This document shows, one piece after another, positions 36,242-44,170 of a stretch of DNA of 64,000 bases; position 1 is the stretch's first letter, and each line of letters opens with the position of its first letter. Source of the DNA: Armatimonadota bacterium (GTDB lineage: Bacteria > Armatimonadota > Fimbriimonadia > Fimbriimonadales > Fimbriimonadaceae); assembly GCA_016789105.1 (NCBI GenBank), contig JAEURN010000001.1:89969-153968 (forward strand), given 5' to 3'. A program made the translations under genes and the position numbers. The notes under the pieces were generated by a model. It saw only the letters and a list, made by a program, of their open reading frames with translations. It did no database searches and was not told the origin of the DNA.

Positions 36242-36766
36242 ATGTCAAGGAAGCTCGTGAAACTCAGCCTCACCGCCGCCGTCCTCATTGCCGGCACCGC
36301 GCTTGTTGCAGTGGCGCAAAACAAGACCGCGACGTTTGAAGGCAAAACAGCCCCGTCCTTTAAGCTCAAAATCACCGACGGAACCACCGCGACCAACGCC
36401 AGCTTGAAAGGGAAAGTAGTTCTCCTGGACTTCTGGGCAACATGGTGTGGCCCCTGCAAAAAAGCCAGCCCCACCATGCAAAACCTCCACAAAACCTATT
36501 CTTCCAAAGGGTTGAAGGTCATTGGCGTCAGCGTCATGGAAGAGGAAAAGGGCAAAGCGGGGGTCGTCAAGTACAAAACCGACCACAAATACACGTACCC
36601 GTTTGCCTACGAAGGCGACGACCTGGCCAAGTCTCTCAAAGTTTCGAGCATCCCCCAATTCGTCCTGATCGACAAGAAGGGCAAGATCGTCAAGACCTGG
36701 GAAGGCTACAGCGAATCCATCATGGGTGACATCACGGCCAAGGTCAAGGCCGAAATCGCCAAGTAA
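36242..36766 (+). CDS. TlpA/ResA-like exported thioredoxin-fold protein
   Basis: A 174-residue protein with a signal peptide (LVKLSLTAAVLIAGTALVAVA) and a thioredoxin domain: APSFKLKITDG, the active site WATWCGPCKKAS, and the cis-Pro segment VSSIPQFVLIDKKGKIV. It acts outside the cytoplasm on Cys pairs. TAAGGAACC precedes the ATG. It is the third TlpA/thioredoxin protein of the window, after those at 9.9 and 15.1 kb. Confidence 0.92.
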   Translation: MSRKLVKLSLTAAVLIAGTALVAVAQNKTATFEGKTAPSFKLKITDGTTATNASLKGKVVLLDFWATWCGPCKKASPTMQNLHKTYSSKGLKVIGVSVMEEEKGKAGVVKYKTDHKYTYPFAYEGDDLAKSLKVSSIPQFVLIDKKGKIVKTWEGYSESIMGDITAKVKAEIAK

Positions 36767-36779
36767 CCCCCGATTGGCC

Positions 36780-36813
36780 ACGCCCCGAACCAGATTTGCG
36801 TTTGGGGCGTCTT
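36780..36813 (+). terminator. Hairpin terminator after the TlpA-like gene
   Basis: ACGCCCCGAAC pairs with GTTTGGGGCGT (11 bp, one G-T) around a 9-nt loop, followed by CTTT. The T tract is short, so the strength is uncertain. Confidence 0.5.
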
Positions 36814-36826
36814 TGCCTATGCGCCT

Positions 36827-37783
36827 ATGACAAGCCTAATCCTGAGCATTGCCGCGATAGCCGCCGACGACACCTGGCACGACGTCCGGGTTGGAAAGTC
36901 GGGCCTTGTCCTGAGCCTGCCGGTGGCGCCTGAAATCGCCACCACCCGCGAAGAGATCCATTTAACCGGCAAATACAAAAGCGTGGTGGTCTCGGTGGTG
37001 GCGGCCGAAAAATCCGCCGACCAAACCCAACCGCTATCTGCCGCCCATTCGGAAAAACAAAAGGCGCTCCGAGAACTCTATGGCCGGAAGATTACGGCCA
37101 CGATGAATGAACAACCGGTAGAAGAAGCCGCCACGTTTGGTGCCGATGAATCGATCGGCTTCGTCGTCGAGGTCAACGACGGCCCGGGACGGGCGGTCGC
37201 CTGGCAAAGGGTTTTGGCCGATGGCTGGGAGTACGACATCAATGTGACGTGCGACCGCCGTGACCAACCGGTGTTGGAGCGGATCCTTGGCTCGGCCCGC
37301 TATGTCGACCCGGCAACCGGCGATTTCCGGATTACCGCCTTGGGCGCTACTGGCCTTCAAAGCTATCTTGGGATCGCTTTCCTGCCAAAAGAGAATGTTG
37401 CCCGCTCAGAAGCCACTAGCGTTGTCCTGGATTCGGGTCAGTTTCCGGCGATGGTTTTGGCGACCCTGTGGCAAAACCCCGAAGTCGATTACGAAAACGA
37501 AGCCCAACTGCGCAAAGCGATGACGAAGTGGCTGAGCGCCTTTGTGCAAGGGGCCGAAAGCCGGCTGGAATTCAAGGCGGAAAAGGGTGAAGGCGAAACG
37601 CATTTCGACATTTCGGGGACGGTTGTGATCCAGGGGATCGAGATCAAACTGCTCGGCGTCGCCTACGGCCACCGGGACGATGCCCAAGCCGTGATTGCCG
37701 TCATTGACCCGCGCCAAGAAGGAGCCGAAGCCTTTGCCCGCAAAATCCTGGCATCTGTTTCAAAACTGCCCGCCAAGGGCTAA
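36827..37783 (+). CDS. Exported hypothetical protein
   Basis: I do not recognise this 318-residue protein. It has a short signal-like N-terminus (TSLILSIAAIAAD), then two similar beta-alpha halves of about 140 residues: one around SGLVLSLPVAPEIATTREEI, the other around GLQSYLGIAFLPKENVAR. Both contain a 'sliding' segment with Arg/Ala-rich helices near their ends. It is convergent with nrdR and overlaps it by 4 nt. Confidence 0.65.
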   Translation: MTSLILSIAAIAADDTWHDVRVGKSGLVLSLPVAPEIATTREEIHLTGKYKSVVVSVVAAEKSADQTQPLSAAHSEKQKALRELYGRKITATMNEQPVEEAATFGADESIGFVVEVNDGPGRAVAWQRVLADGWEYDINVTCDRRDQPVLERILGSARYVDPATGDFRITALGATGLQSYLGIAFLPKENVARSEATSVVLDSGQFPAMVLATLWQNPEVDYENEAQLRKAMTKWLSAFVQGAESRLEFKAEKGEGETHFDISGTVVIQGIEIKLLGVAYGHRDDAQAVIAVIDPRQEGAEAFARKILASVSKLPAKG

Positions 37784-38259
37784 ACCGGCGTCGTCTGCTT
37801 TCTTTTGCCGGGCTTGGGCATCCGGCGGACGATTTCGGCAAAGTCGCTAGGGCAATCGAATGCGCGATAAACACTGCTGTAGCGGATGAAAGCGACGGCA
37901 TCGATTTCGAAAAGCTCTTCCATGGCCCGTTCGCCGATTTCGCTAGAAGCCACCTCCAAATCCGACTGATCGAACAGATCCCGCTCGATGTTGGCCACGG
38001 CCTCCTCAAGCCGTTCGGCGCTGACCGGCCTTTTGCCGCAGGCGAGCAAGAGCGAGTTGAGGAGCTTGTCGCGGTCGAACAGTTGGCGGCCCCCGCCGCT
38101 CTTGATCACATAGAGCCTCGGCCGTTCCGGTTCTTCAAACGTTGTGAATCGCCGCCCGCAGGATTCGCATTCGCGCCGGCGGCGGATGGCTCCACCGTCT
38201 CGGGCCGGTCTGGAATCGAACACCTTTTGTTCGGCGTGGCCGCAATAGGGGCACTTCAT
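37780..38259 (-). CDS. nrdR: Transcriptional repressor NrdR
   Basis: A 159-residue repressor of ribonucleotide reductase genes. The N-terminal zinc ribbon is MKCPYCGHAEQKVFDSR...CESCGRRF, and the ATP-cone domain follows (LYVIKSGGGRQLFDRDKLLNSLLLACGKRPV). The zinc finger needs ATG 38259 as start; the frame runs further upstream without a good start. nrd genes are not in the window. Confidence 0.96.
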   Translation of the reverse strand: MKCPYCGHAEQKVFDSRPARDGGAIRRRRECESCGRRFTTFEEPERPRLYVIKSGGGRQLFDRDKLLNSLLLACGKRPVSAERLEEAVANIERDLFDQSDLEVASSEIGERAMEELFEIDAVAFIRYSSVYRAFDCPSDFAEIVRRMPKPGKRKQTTPV

Positions 38260-38488
38260 GGGCGGATCACTGAGGATACAAGCCGACTTATGGACGGGAT
38301 CCGGCTTGCCCACATAGTTTTCCACAGGCCTTTGGGAGAAAACCGGGGATGTTTTCCCCATTGTTAACGGGCTTTAGAAATTTTTCCGGGCGGGCCAAAT
38401 TGTAATAGGGATCCACATCGGGCAACTTTCGATCATTTGCATTGGCGCACTATTCTCGAAACCGAAGCACCATTGATGCGCCCCCGGC
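38260..38488. other. nrdR leader/intergenic region
   Basis: A 229-nt non-coding stretch between nrdR and the small gene behind pgk. On the minus strand it holds a TACAAT hexamer after GGATCCCTAT, a hairpin (GGGGAAAAC...GTTTTCTCCC, one bulge) near 38333-38358, and TTTTCCACA near 38321, one mismatch from a DnaA box. I see no convincing NrdR box. Confidence 0.4.
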
Positions 38489-38668
38489 TCAGTTCCTGCT
38501 TGTGAGCGCAGCCAAAAGGCCAAGAAGGGCCCCTGCGGCAACCGGCACCGCCGGTTGGTGGCAACTGATTCATCCGGAATTGCCGGCTTTCATCAACAGG
38601 TGGTATCCAAACCCACAGGCCGCCCCGATCGCGACCATCGCTGTCGCTTTTAAAAGGTGAGTCCCCAT
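38489..38668 (-). CDS. Putative miniature membrane selenoprotein (DUF6132-like) with in-frame TGA
   Basis: A 59-codon frame on the minus strand starting ATG 38668, 5 nt after the pgk stop, and ending TGA 38491-38489. Codon 33 (38572-38570) is TGA in the same frame. Before it is one membrane helix (TAMVAIGAACGFGYHLLM, 9-26) and the turn KAGNSG; after it ISCHQP and a second helix (VPVAAGALLGLLAAL, 41-55). The pattern helix-G-SG-[C]-x-TS-xP-xx-x-GALLG-helix is that of DUF6132 proteins, where a Cys stands near the TGA position. A SECIS-like hairpin follows the TGA. The alternative is a stop codon that splits a dying gene; selA/B/C/D are not in view. Confidence 0.6.
38539..38557 (-). promoter_or_regulatory. 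SECIS-like hairpin downstream of the in-frame TGA
   Basis: On the minus strand, 12 nt after the TGA, CAACCGGC pairs perfectly with GCCGGTTG around an apical GGU. The loop begins 21 nt after the TGA, close to the placement in E. coli fdhF, where GGU also sits in the apical loop. No U-run follows, so it is not a terminator. The bulged U of the E. coli element is not evident. Confidence 0.55.
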
Positions 38669-38673
38669 TTCTG

Positions 38674-39846
38674 TCACTTATCCATTAATGCGGCAATGCC
38701 AGGCAAAGTTCTCCCTTCCAAAAACTCAAGAGAAGCACCGCCTCCGGTTGAGACATGCGTGACCTTGTCGGCAAGGCCAAATTTTTCGATGGCCGCTGCA
38801 GAATCGCCGCCTCCGACGATAGAGGTGCCGTGGCACTCGGTCAGCCCCATGGCGACCTGTTTCGTCCCATTGGCAAAAGCATCGAACTCGAAAACGCCCA
38901 TGGGACCGTTCCACAAAACCGTCTTGGCATTCGCGGCGATCTGCCGGAATGTTTGGGCGGATTCCGGGCCGATGTCCAAACCCATCTGGTCGGCCGGTAT
39001 GGCATTGCTGGCCACAACCGTCGGCTGGGCATCGGGAGCAAAGGCGGGGGCCGCCACCGTGTCCGCTGGGAGCACGATCTTTGGGTTCTCCATCAATCCT
39101 CGACAATAGTCGAGCGAATCTTCATCAAGCAAGGATTTCCCGATTTCATCGCCTCGGGCTTTGAAAAAGGTGAAGGCCATTCCGCCGCCGATGACCAATT
39201 GGTCGACCTTTGGCAAAAGGGAGTCGATCACCTGGATCTTGTCTTTGACCTTGGCGCCTCCCATGATGGCACCGACCGGCCGTTGAGGGTTTTCCACGGC
39301 ATTCCCCAAAAAGTCGATCTCCTTTTCGATTAAGAACCCGGCCACGGCAGGGAGGAGATGGGCAACCCCTTCGGTCGAAGCATGGGCCCGGTGGGCCGTG
39401 CCGAAGGCGTCATTGACAAAAACCTCCGCCAATGAGGCGAGTTTTTGGGCAAACACGGGGTCGTTGTCCTCTTCCTCCGCGTAAAACCGGACGTTTTCCA
39501 GCAGGACGGCATGCCCCGGCTGCAAATGGGCACTTGCCTCCTCGGCATCCGGCCCGATGCAATCCGCTGCGAGCGGCACTTGTTGGCCCAAGAGTTCGCT
39601 GAGCCGCTTGGCCACCGGCCCCAGCGTAAACTCCATGTCGCGCTTCCCTTTTGGCCGGCCGAGGTGAGAACAGAGCAAAACCGCCGCGCCCTGATCCAAA
39701 CAGTAGCGGATGGTGGGGAGACTCGCCGTGATTCGGATGTCATCGGTGATTTGGCCGTTTTCCATTGGGACATTAAAATCGCACCGCATCAGCACTTTTT
39801 TGCCATTCAAATCAATGTCGCGGACGGTTTTCTTGCTCAGGGCCAT
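38674..39846 (-). CDS. pgk: Phosphoglycerate kinase
   Basis: A 390-residue glycolytic enzyme that makes ATP from 1,3-bisphosphoglycerate. The N-terminal domain has RCDFNVPMENGQITDDIRI, LCSHLGRPKG and ENVRFY; the C-terminal nucleotide domain has MGGAKVKDK, NGPMGVFE and VGGGDSAAAI with the Gly-rich end STGGGASLEF. It is followed after 5 nt by the putative selenoprotein gene. gapA and tpi are not in the window. Confidence 0.97.
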   Translation of the reverse strand: MALSKKTVRDIDLNGKKVLMRCDFNVPMENGQITDDIRITASLPTIRYCLDQGAAVLLCSHLGRPKGKRDMEFTLGPVAKRLSELLGQQVPLAADCIGPDAEEASAHLQPGHAVLLENVRFYAEEEDNDPVFAQKLASLAEVFVNDAFGTAHRAHASTEGVAHLLPAVAGFLIEKEIDFLGNAVENPQRPVGAIMGGAKVKDKIQVIDSLLPKVDQLVIGGGMAFTFFKARGDEIGKSLLDEDSLDYCRGLMENPKIVLPADTVAAPAFAPDAQPTVVASNAIPADQMGLDIGPESAQTFRQIAANAKTVLWNGPMGVFEFDAFANGTKQVAMGLTECHGTSIVGGGDSAAAIEKFGLADKVTHVSTGGGASLEFLEGRTLPGIAALMDK

Positions 39847-39852
39847 GCCGGC

Positions 39853-39858
39853 ATTTTA
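39853..39858 (-). promoter_or_regulatory. Putative -10 box (TAAAAT), leaderless spacing, for pgk
   Basis: On the minus strand TAAAAT is followed by GCCGGC and ATG 39846, a gap of 6 nt. Confidence 0.5.
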
Positions 39859-40176
39859 CAGGTCAGGGGTTCAGGGTCGGGCCGTCTTGCGATTCTTGGC
39901 AGGATTTTCGAACCATTGGGGGTGGAACCGCATTCCTGGATGGCAAGGAAGTTTTTCCTTTCCTTAAACCCTCAAGGCCCTCGCTTGTCGGGGGCCTGCA
40001 TTTTTGTTGGAGCATTGGCCGACAGGCACCAATCAAAAGGGGAACTCATGACACCGTGGTGCAACTTGCCACTTCGGGTGGCAAGGATGCAAACATCTGG
40101 CCCATGCCCATGATGGCTGGCTCTGCCGGCGTCCCCTTCACCAGTTCAATTGCCCAGGTATCATGGCTCTCCCCGA
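39859..40176. other. Long non-coding gap with structured elements between pgk and tRNA-Cys
   Basis: No convincing gene. On the plus strand it holds a terminator-like hairpin (39975-40005) with no gene upstream of it, a second stable hairpin CTTGCCAC-TTCGG-GTGGCAAG (40065-40085) flanked by TGCA repeats, and an AAAAGGGGA site before a 21-codon frame (ATG 40048, MTPWCNLPLRVARMQTSGPCP). A TATCAT box near 40159 probably belongs to tRNA-Cys. Confidence 0.5.
39975..40005 (+). terminator. Orphan rho-independent terminator
   Basis: AGGCCCTCG pairs with CGGGGGCCT (9 bp, one T-G) around CTTGT, followed by GCATTTTT. It has the form of a terminator on the plus strand, but the only gene upstream (pgk) runs the other way. 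Confidence 0.6.
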
Positions 40177-40252
40177 GGCGACGTACCCAAGTGGTTAAGG
40201 GGAGGGACTGCAAATCCTTTACGCACCGGTTCGAATCCGGTCGTCGCCTCCA
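40177..40252 (+). tRNA. tRNA-Cys (anticodon GCA)
   Basis: 76 nt including the encoded CCA. The acceptor GGCGACG/CGTCGCC is perfect with discriminator T. The anticodon stem GGGA.../...TCCT holds loop CTGCAAA, anticodon GCA. The T arm GGTTCGAATCC is normal. A T-run follows. Confidence 0.96.
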
Positions 40253-40326
40253 CTTTTTATTCTTCTGGGGTGTGGAAAACCCAAGCCCCGTTCCCCGCTC
40301 TCCATTCGTCTTGAACGCTCAGACCG

Positions 40327-41109
40327 ATGAGCGCCATCGCCCATGTGCCGTACCAACCAACCCAGCGTCAGCTGTCGGCGGCATTCGGCGTCATCGAGCC
40401 CCCGCCGATCCAAATCGACACCGCCGCCTTCCAAGGCCCGTTGGCGACATTGTTCGTGATGGTCCGGGATCATAAGGTCGATCTCCTTGGCGTTCCGCTG
40501 GGCCCAGTGTGCGAGGCCTACCTCCGCTACCTTCTGGAAGGGGCGGCCGACTGCTTGGAATCCCATGCGGTTGCCGTGAGTGCCCTTTGCTGGCTATTGG
40601 AGCGCAAAGCCTGGATGCTCCTCCCCGTTGAGGCCGCAGAAGAAGAGCCCGAAAGCCACGATTCGTTCGAGCTGATAGAGCCTTACGTCCAAGAATTCCT
40701 GCCCGCCATCGATTCCTTGATGGGCAAAAAAGGCGAACGGGAGCATCTGTTCTTCCGCACCGGCGACCAATCTTCGTTATACGAACTGCCGTTTGAGACC
40801 TCGGCCGTCACTACACTTGACTTGGCCAAAGCGCTGGAGGCCGTGCTTGCCCGCGCCAAACCGGACACGGTGGAACGGCTCGACAAACCTCGGCGCAGCA
40901 TCAGCGAGCAGATGGTTTTGGTTTTGCGCGAATTGCGGGACATCCCCTTGCCCTTAGAGGATCTGATTCCGGGCGAATTCACCCGCTCCGAGGTAGTCTG
41001 GTGGTTCTTGGCCTTGCTGGAATTGATCCGGCTCGGCCAGGCGTCCGTGACCATGCAAGACTGCACCGTCCGATTCAGCCGGTTCCAGCCGCCCAAGGAG
41101 CGTGGATGA
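40327..41109 (+). CDS. scpA: Segregation and condensation protein A
   Basis: A 260-residue kleisin of the bacterial SMC complex. The N-terminal helical part with FQGPLATLFVMVRDHKVDLLGVPLG is the SMC-neck contact, the middle is acidic, and the C-terminal winged helix contains TRSEVVWWFLALLELIRLGQA. It bridges SMC heads during chromosome segregation. Its last four bases overlap the scpB start (ATGA). Confidence 0.93.
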   Translation: MSAIAHVPYQPTQRQLSAAFGVIEPPPIQIDTAAFQGPLATLFVMVRDHKVDLLGVPLGPVCEAYLRYLLEGAADCLESHAVAVSALCWLLERKAWMLLPVEAAEEEPESHDSFELIEPYVQEFLPAIDSLMGKKGEREHLFFRTGDQSSLYELPFETSAVTTLDLAKALEAVLARAKPDTVERLDKPRRSISEQMVLVLRELRDIPLPLEDLIPGEFTRSEVVWWFLALLELIRLGQASVTMQDCTVRFSRFQPPKERG

Positions 41110-41693
41110 GGCTGGCCCAAGCGTTGGAAGCCCTCCTTTTCGTTGCCGATAGCCCCGCCACTCCCGAAGAACTCGCCCGCGCACTGGGAGTTCCGATCTT
41201 TGAAGTCGAAGAGGCGCTCGAAAAGCTCGGCGGACGGCTCCACCACACCTCGGCCCTCCAATTGGTGCGCATCGCCGGCGGATACCAGCTTTGCACCAAA
41301 CCCGAATTCGCCGAACCGGTGGCCCGGTTCACCCAACCCCAAGGGAGCAAGCTCTCCCGTTCGCTGATGGAGGTTCTTGCCGTTGTCGCCTACAAGCAAC
41401 CGGTCACGCTCGCAGAATTGGAGCAAGTCCGTGGGGTGGATAGCGGTTACGGGATTCGCCAACTTGTGGACCGCCGCCTGGTCTGCGAAATTGGCCGCCG
41501 CTCAACCCCCGGGCGGCCCGCCGAATATGGGACGACCCAGCAATTCCTCCACGCCTTCAATTTGCAATCGCTTGAGGATTTGCCGGTCGTCAATTTCGAA
41601 TCCCCGATGCTCCCCCAAGCCGTCGGCACCGCCGAGCCGCCCGACCAGCCGTCGCTGCTTGAAGCCGAGGACGGCCAGCCCAGCCTGGCATGA
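41106..41693 (+). CDS. scpB: Segregation and condensation protein B
   Basis: A 195-residue protein with two winged-helix domains: LAQALEALLFVADSPATPEELARALG then LSRSLMEVLAVVAYKQPVTLAELEQVRGV, plus the GRPAEYGTTQQFLHAFNL block. It dimerises and binds ScpA. ATG 41106 follows from the 4-nt overlap and family length. It overlaps dacA by 4 nt. Confidence 0.95.
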   Translation: MRLAQALEALLFVADSPATPEELARALGVPIFEVEEALEKLGGRLHHTSALQLVRIAGGYQLCTKPEFAEPVARFTQPQGSKLSRSLMEVLAVVAYKQPVTLAELEQVRGVDSGYGIRQLVDRRLVCEIGRRSTPGRPAEYGTTQQFLHAFNLQSLEDLPVVNFESPMLPQAVGTAEPPDQPSLLEAEDGQPSLA

Positions 41694-42850
41694 CGCCCTT
41701 TGTCCTGTTGTGTGCCATCCGGCATGTCTGCACCGAAGTGGGGCAACCGGCCGGCCCAACTGTCACGGCCGATGCGGCGATCGTGGTGCACGCCGACACC
41801 GGACGCATCCTATGGGGCCGCAACATCCACCGTAAGACTTATCCGGCAAGCACGACCAAGATCTTGACCACGCTGATCCTGCTCGAAAACTCCAATCCGG
41901 ACGACCGGATCACCGCCCCCCAAGACACCAAGAAGATCCCCGAGTCGTCCCTCCATCTTGTCCCGGGGGAATCGATCTCCGCCAAAGATGCGGCCTACGC
42001 GTTGATGCTCCGCAGCGCCAACGATGTTGCGCACGCGGTCGCCGTCCATTTCGACGGGTCTGACGCGGGGTTTGCGCGCCGCATGGACGCCTACGCAATC
42101 AAGATCGGGATGCGGGATTCCCATTTTGAAAACCCCAACGGTTTGCCATCTCCCTGGCACAAAACAACCGCCTATGACCTTGCGGTCTTGGGAATCCATG
42201 CCCGAAAAAACAACCAATTGGTGGAAATTTCCCGCACTCAAACCTACAGCGTGACCAGGGATCCGTTGCAGAAAGACACGTTGTTGGTCAACCGGAATAA
42301 GCTCCTGAAAGAAGATCCAAACAATTGGGGGTTCAAAACGGGATTCACCAACGATGCCGGGAGGTGTTTTGTCGGGTATGTCAAGTCGCCGGTCGGTGAT
42401 TTGGTCACGGTCATCTTGGGAAGCGTGGATTGGGCCGGAGACCAGACCGCCCTGTCCCGGTGGGCGGCTGGGACATTCAAACTCATTCCGGATATCGCCG
42501 AGGCTCACCCGGTCAGCATCCGGGCCCAGAACCAAAGCGGCGACATCCCCCTCAGCCTGGCGCCCGCCAAACCGGTGGCTGCCATTCTCAGCCAAAACGA
42601 CATGGATAAGATGAAGGTCGAATTGCCAGTCTTGAAGGCTCCCATCAAAAAGGGTGAGCCGGTCGGGATGGTCGCCTATTCCCTGCCGGATGGGACGGTG
42701 TACAAGGTGCCCGTGGTCGCCGCCAATGCCGTAGAAGCCCAGTTTGCCCCCGCAGATGCTTTGCGGAATCCGGCGGCTTGGGTGTTTCTTGCGGCTGCCG
42801 GCGGAGCCTACTGGTACCGCCGCCGGGCTTACGACCGGCTAAACTCCTGA
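41690..42850 (+). CDS. D-alanyl-D-alanine carboxypeptidase (class C low-mass PBP, DacA type)
   Basis: A 386-residue penicillin-binding protein that trims stem peptides. The catalytic motifs are SxxK in YPASTTKIL, SxN in LRSANDVAHA, and KTG in GFKTGFTND. The C-terminal domain is beta-rich and ends with a membrane anchor (AAWVFLAAAGGAYWYRRR). The N-terminal signal is short. It is coupled to scpB by overlap and lies 4 nt before rluB. Confidence 0.94.
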   Translation: MTPFVLLCAIRHVCTEVGQPAGPTVTADAAIVVHADTGRILWGRNIHRKTYPASTTKILTTLILLENSNPDDRITAPQDTKKIPESSLHLVPGESISAKDAAYALMLRSANDVAHAVAVHFDGSDAGFARRMDAYAIKIGMRDSHFENPNGLPSPWHKTTAYDLAVLGIHARKNNQLVEISRTQTYSVTRDPLQKDTLLVNRNKLLKEDPNNWGFKTGFTNDAGRCFVGYVKSPVGDLVTVILGSVDWAGDQTALSRWAAGTFKLIPDIAEAHPVSIRAQNQSGDIPLSLAPAKPVAAILSQNDMDKMKVELPVLKAPIKKGEPVGMVAYSLPDGTVYKVPVVAANAVEAQFAPADALRNPAAWVFLAAAGGAYWYRRRAYDRLNS

Positions 42851-42854
42851 GCCT

Positions 42855-43616
42855 ATGGCCGGCGGCGAACCAGAAACCGATGGCGCAATGCGCCTCCACC
42901 GTTACCTGGCCCAATGCGGCGTGGCAAGCCGGCGCAAAGCCGAGGAGATCATCGCTCAGGGGAGGGTTGCGGTCAACGGCGAAATCGTGGTCCAACAGGG
43001 ATCCAAGGTTAACCTCGGAGATGTTGTCGAAGTAGACGGGGCCCGAGTTGCCCCTCCGGAACCCAGGCTTTACCTGCTAAACAAGCCTTTGGGGGTTGTG
43101 ACGACCATGGATGACGAACGCGGACGCACCGCCATCGCCGACCTTTTGCCCCCCAGCGCTCAGGGCGTTAAGCCCGTCGGGCGATTGGACATGAACACCG
43201 ACGGGCTCATTTTCCTAACCAATGACGGCGACCTGGCCCACCGTCTCTCTCACCCCAGATTCGGGATCGAAAAAGAATACGTCGCCACGGTGCAAGGCAT
43301 GCCAACCGACAAAACTTTGCAAAGGCTCAGCCGGGGCATCACCATCGACGGCGAAAAAACCGCACCGAGCCGTTGGGAGTTCATCAGCCAGGTGAAGAAC
43401 GAGAATCAGGCCCGGTTGCGCATCATCTTGCACGAAGGGCGTAACCGCCAAATCCGGAAAATGGCGGATGCGGTCGGTCATCCGGTCATCGCCCTCCGCA
43501 GGGTGAGAATCGGCAGCTACAGCGTCAAGGGGATGTCACAAGGGGAACTCCGGCTGATCGGCAAAAAAGACTACGACGCCCTCCGCAAAAAGCTCGGCCT
43601 TCCCCCGATGGGTTAA
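42855..43616 (+). CDS. rluB: Ribosomal large-subunit pseudouridine synthase (RluB/RsuA family)
   Basis: A 253-residue enzyme with an N-terminal S4 RNA-binding domain (MRLHRYLAQCGVASRRKAEEII) and the catalytic motif GRLDMNTDGLIFLTNDG with the conserved Asp. HEGRNRQIRKM is the typical C-terminal block. scpA-scpB-rluB order is common in bacteria. ATG 42855 is used; the S4 domain begins at the ATG at residue 12. It ends in a 4-nt convergent overlap. Confidence 0.94.
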   Translation: MAGGEPETDGAMRLHRYLAQCGVASRRKAEEIIAQGRVAVNGEIVVQQGSKVNLGDVVEVDGARVAPPEPRLYLLNKPLGVVTTMDDERGRTAIADLLPPSAQGVKPVGRLDMNTDGLIFLTNDGDLAHRLSHPRFGIEKEYVATVQGMPTDKTLQRLSRGITIDGEKTAPSRWEFISQVKNENQARLRIILHEGRNRQIRKMADAVGHPVIALRRVRIGSYSVKGMSQGELRLIGKKDYDALRKKLGLPPMG

Positions 43617-44170
43617 ACCCAAATGGGTCCCAATTCGTCGCCCAATCCGTAAGGTTTGGCTTGCCCGAGCAGGTACCTCTCGGCAACCCAGGCGCAAAGG
43701 CATGCGTCGACGAAATCTTTATATCCTTCCCGCTTTGCGATACCCCCTTCCAACAATTTCAGGGGAAGGATGAAATCACAATCCCCCAATTGCCGGCTGA
43801 CGGCAGTCGGAAATGTTTCGATGACTTTCACTTGGGGGATAAGTGTCGCGATCGACTCCCAGAGGATTTCCCCATTGACCATCCATTCAGGCGGGACGTT
43901 TTCCGGCCGCCTTGTCCATTGCATCCGGAATCCCAATCCGCTAAGTGCCCTCTCGGCTTCCCGAGATTTCGGTCCGACGATCTCCGCTTGGGGCGGGCAA
44001 TCGATGGCGATGCACGCAAGAGAATCGAACTCCAACAGAAGCCGGGCGGCTTGCCCCGGGTCGTGCACGTTGCCCAGATGGATGACCTGACGGCTCGCCG
44101 TATCCAGTATCGCGATATGGAATCCCCGCCTTTTTCCAGCGACGTCTATTCCGGCGACGACTTGATTCAT
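43613..44170 (-). CDS. DUF429-like protein (RNase-H-fold predicted nuclease)
   Basis: A 185-residue soluble protein. The beginning VAGIDVAGKRRGFHIAIL and CIAIDCPPQAEI carry Asp residues spaced as in DUF429/RNase-H-like proteins, and FVDACLCAWVAERYL supplies a later acidic helix. DUF429 proteins are predicted nucleases of unknown substrate. ATG 44170 is inferred from a 4-nt overlap (ATGA) with the upstream gene stop. Confidence in the family is moderate. Confidence 0.75.
   Translation of the reverse strand: MNQVVAGIDVAGKRRGFHIAILDTASRQVIHLGNVHDPGQAARLLLEFDSLACIAIDCPPQAEIVGPKSREAERALSGLGFRMQWTRRPENVPPEWMVNGEILWESIATLIPQVKVIETFPTAVSRQLGDCDFILPLKLLEGGIAKREGYKDFVDACLCAWVAERYLLGQAKPYGLGDELGPIWV

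Noticed and set aside
38315..38330. DnaA box near nrdR (TTTTCCACA)
   Set aside because: A single one-mismatch box without a cluster or AT-rich stretch is not evidence for an origin.
38442..38660. A 72-codon open frame on the plus strand opposite the putative selenoprotein
   Set aside because: It has no ribosome site, reads as low-complexity Arg/Pro/Ala sequence, and is the antisense shadow of the minus-strand helices.
40021..40093. Possible cobalamin riboswitch (AAAAGGGGAA and GGTGCAA fragments)
   Set aside because: The conserved CCCGC-ACUGU core is missing and no transporter or cobalamin gene follows.
40048..40113. Short frame (21 codons) with a good ribosome site before tRNA-Cys
   Set aside because: No downstream gene in the same direction that a leader peptide could control, and no family; kept only as a note in the gap entry.
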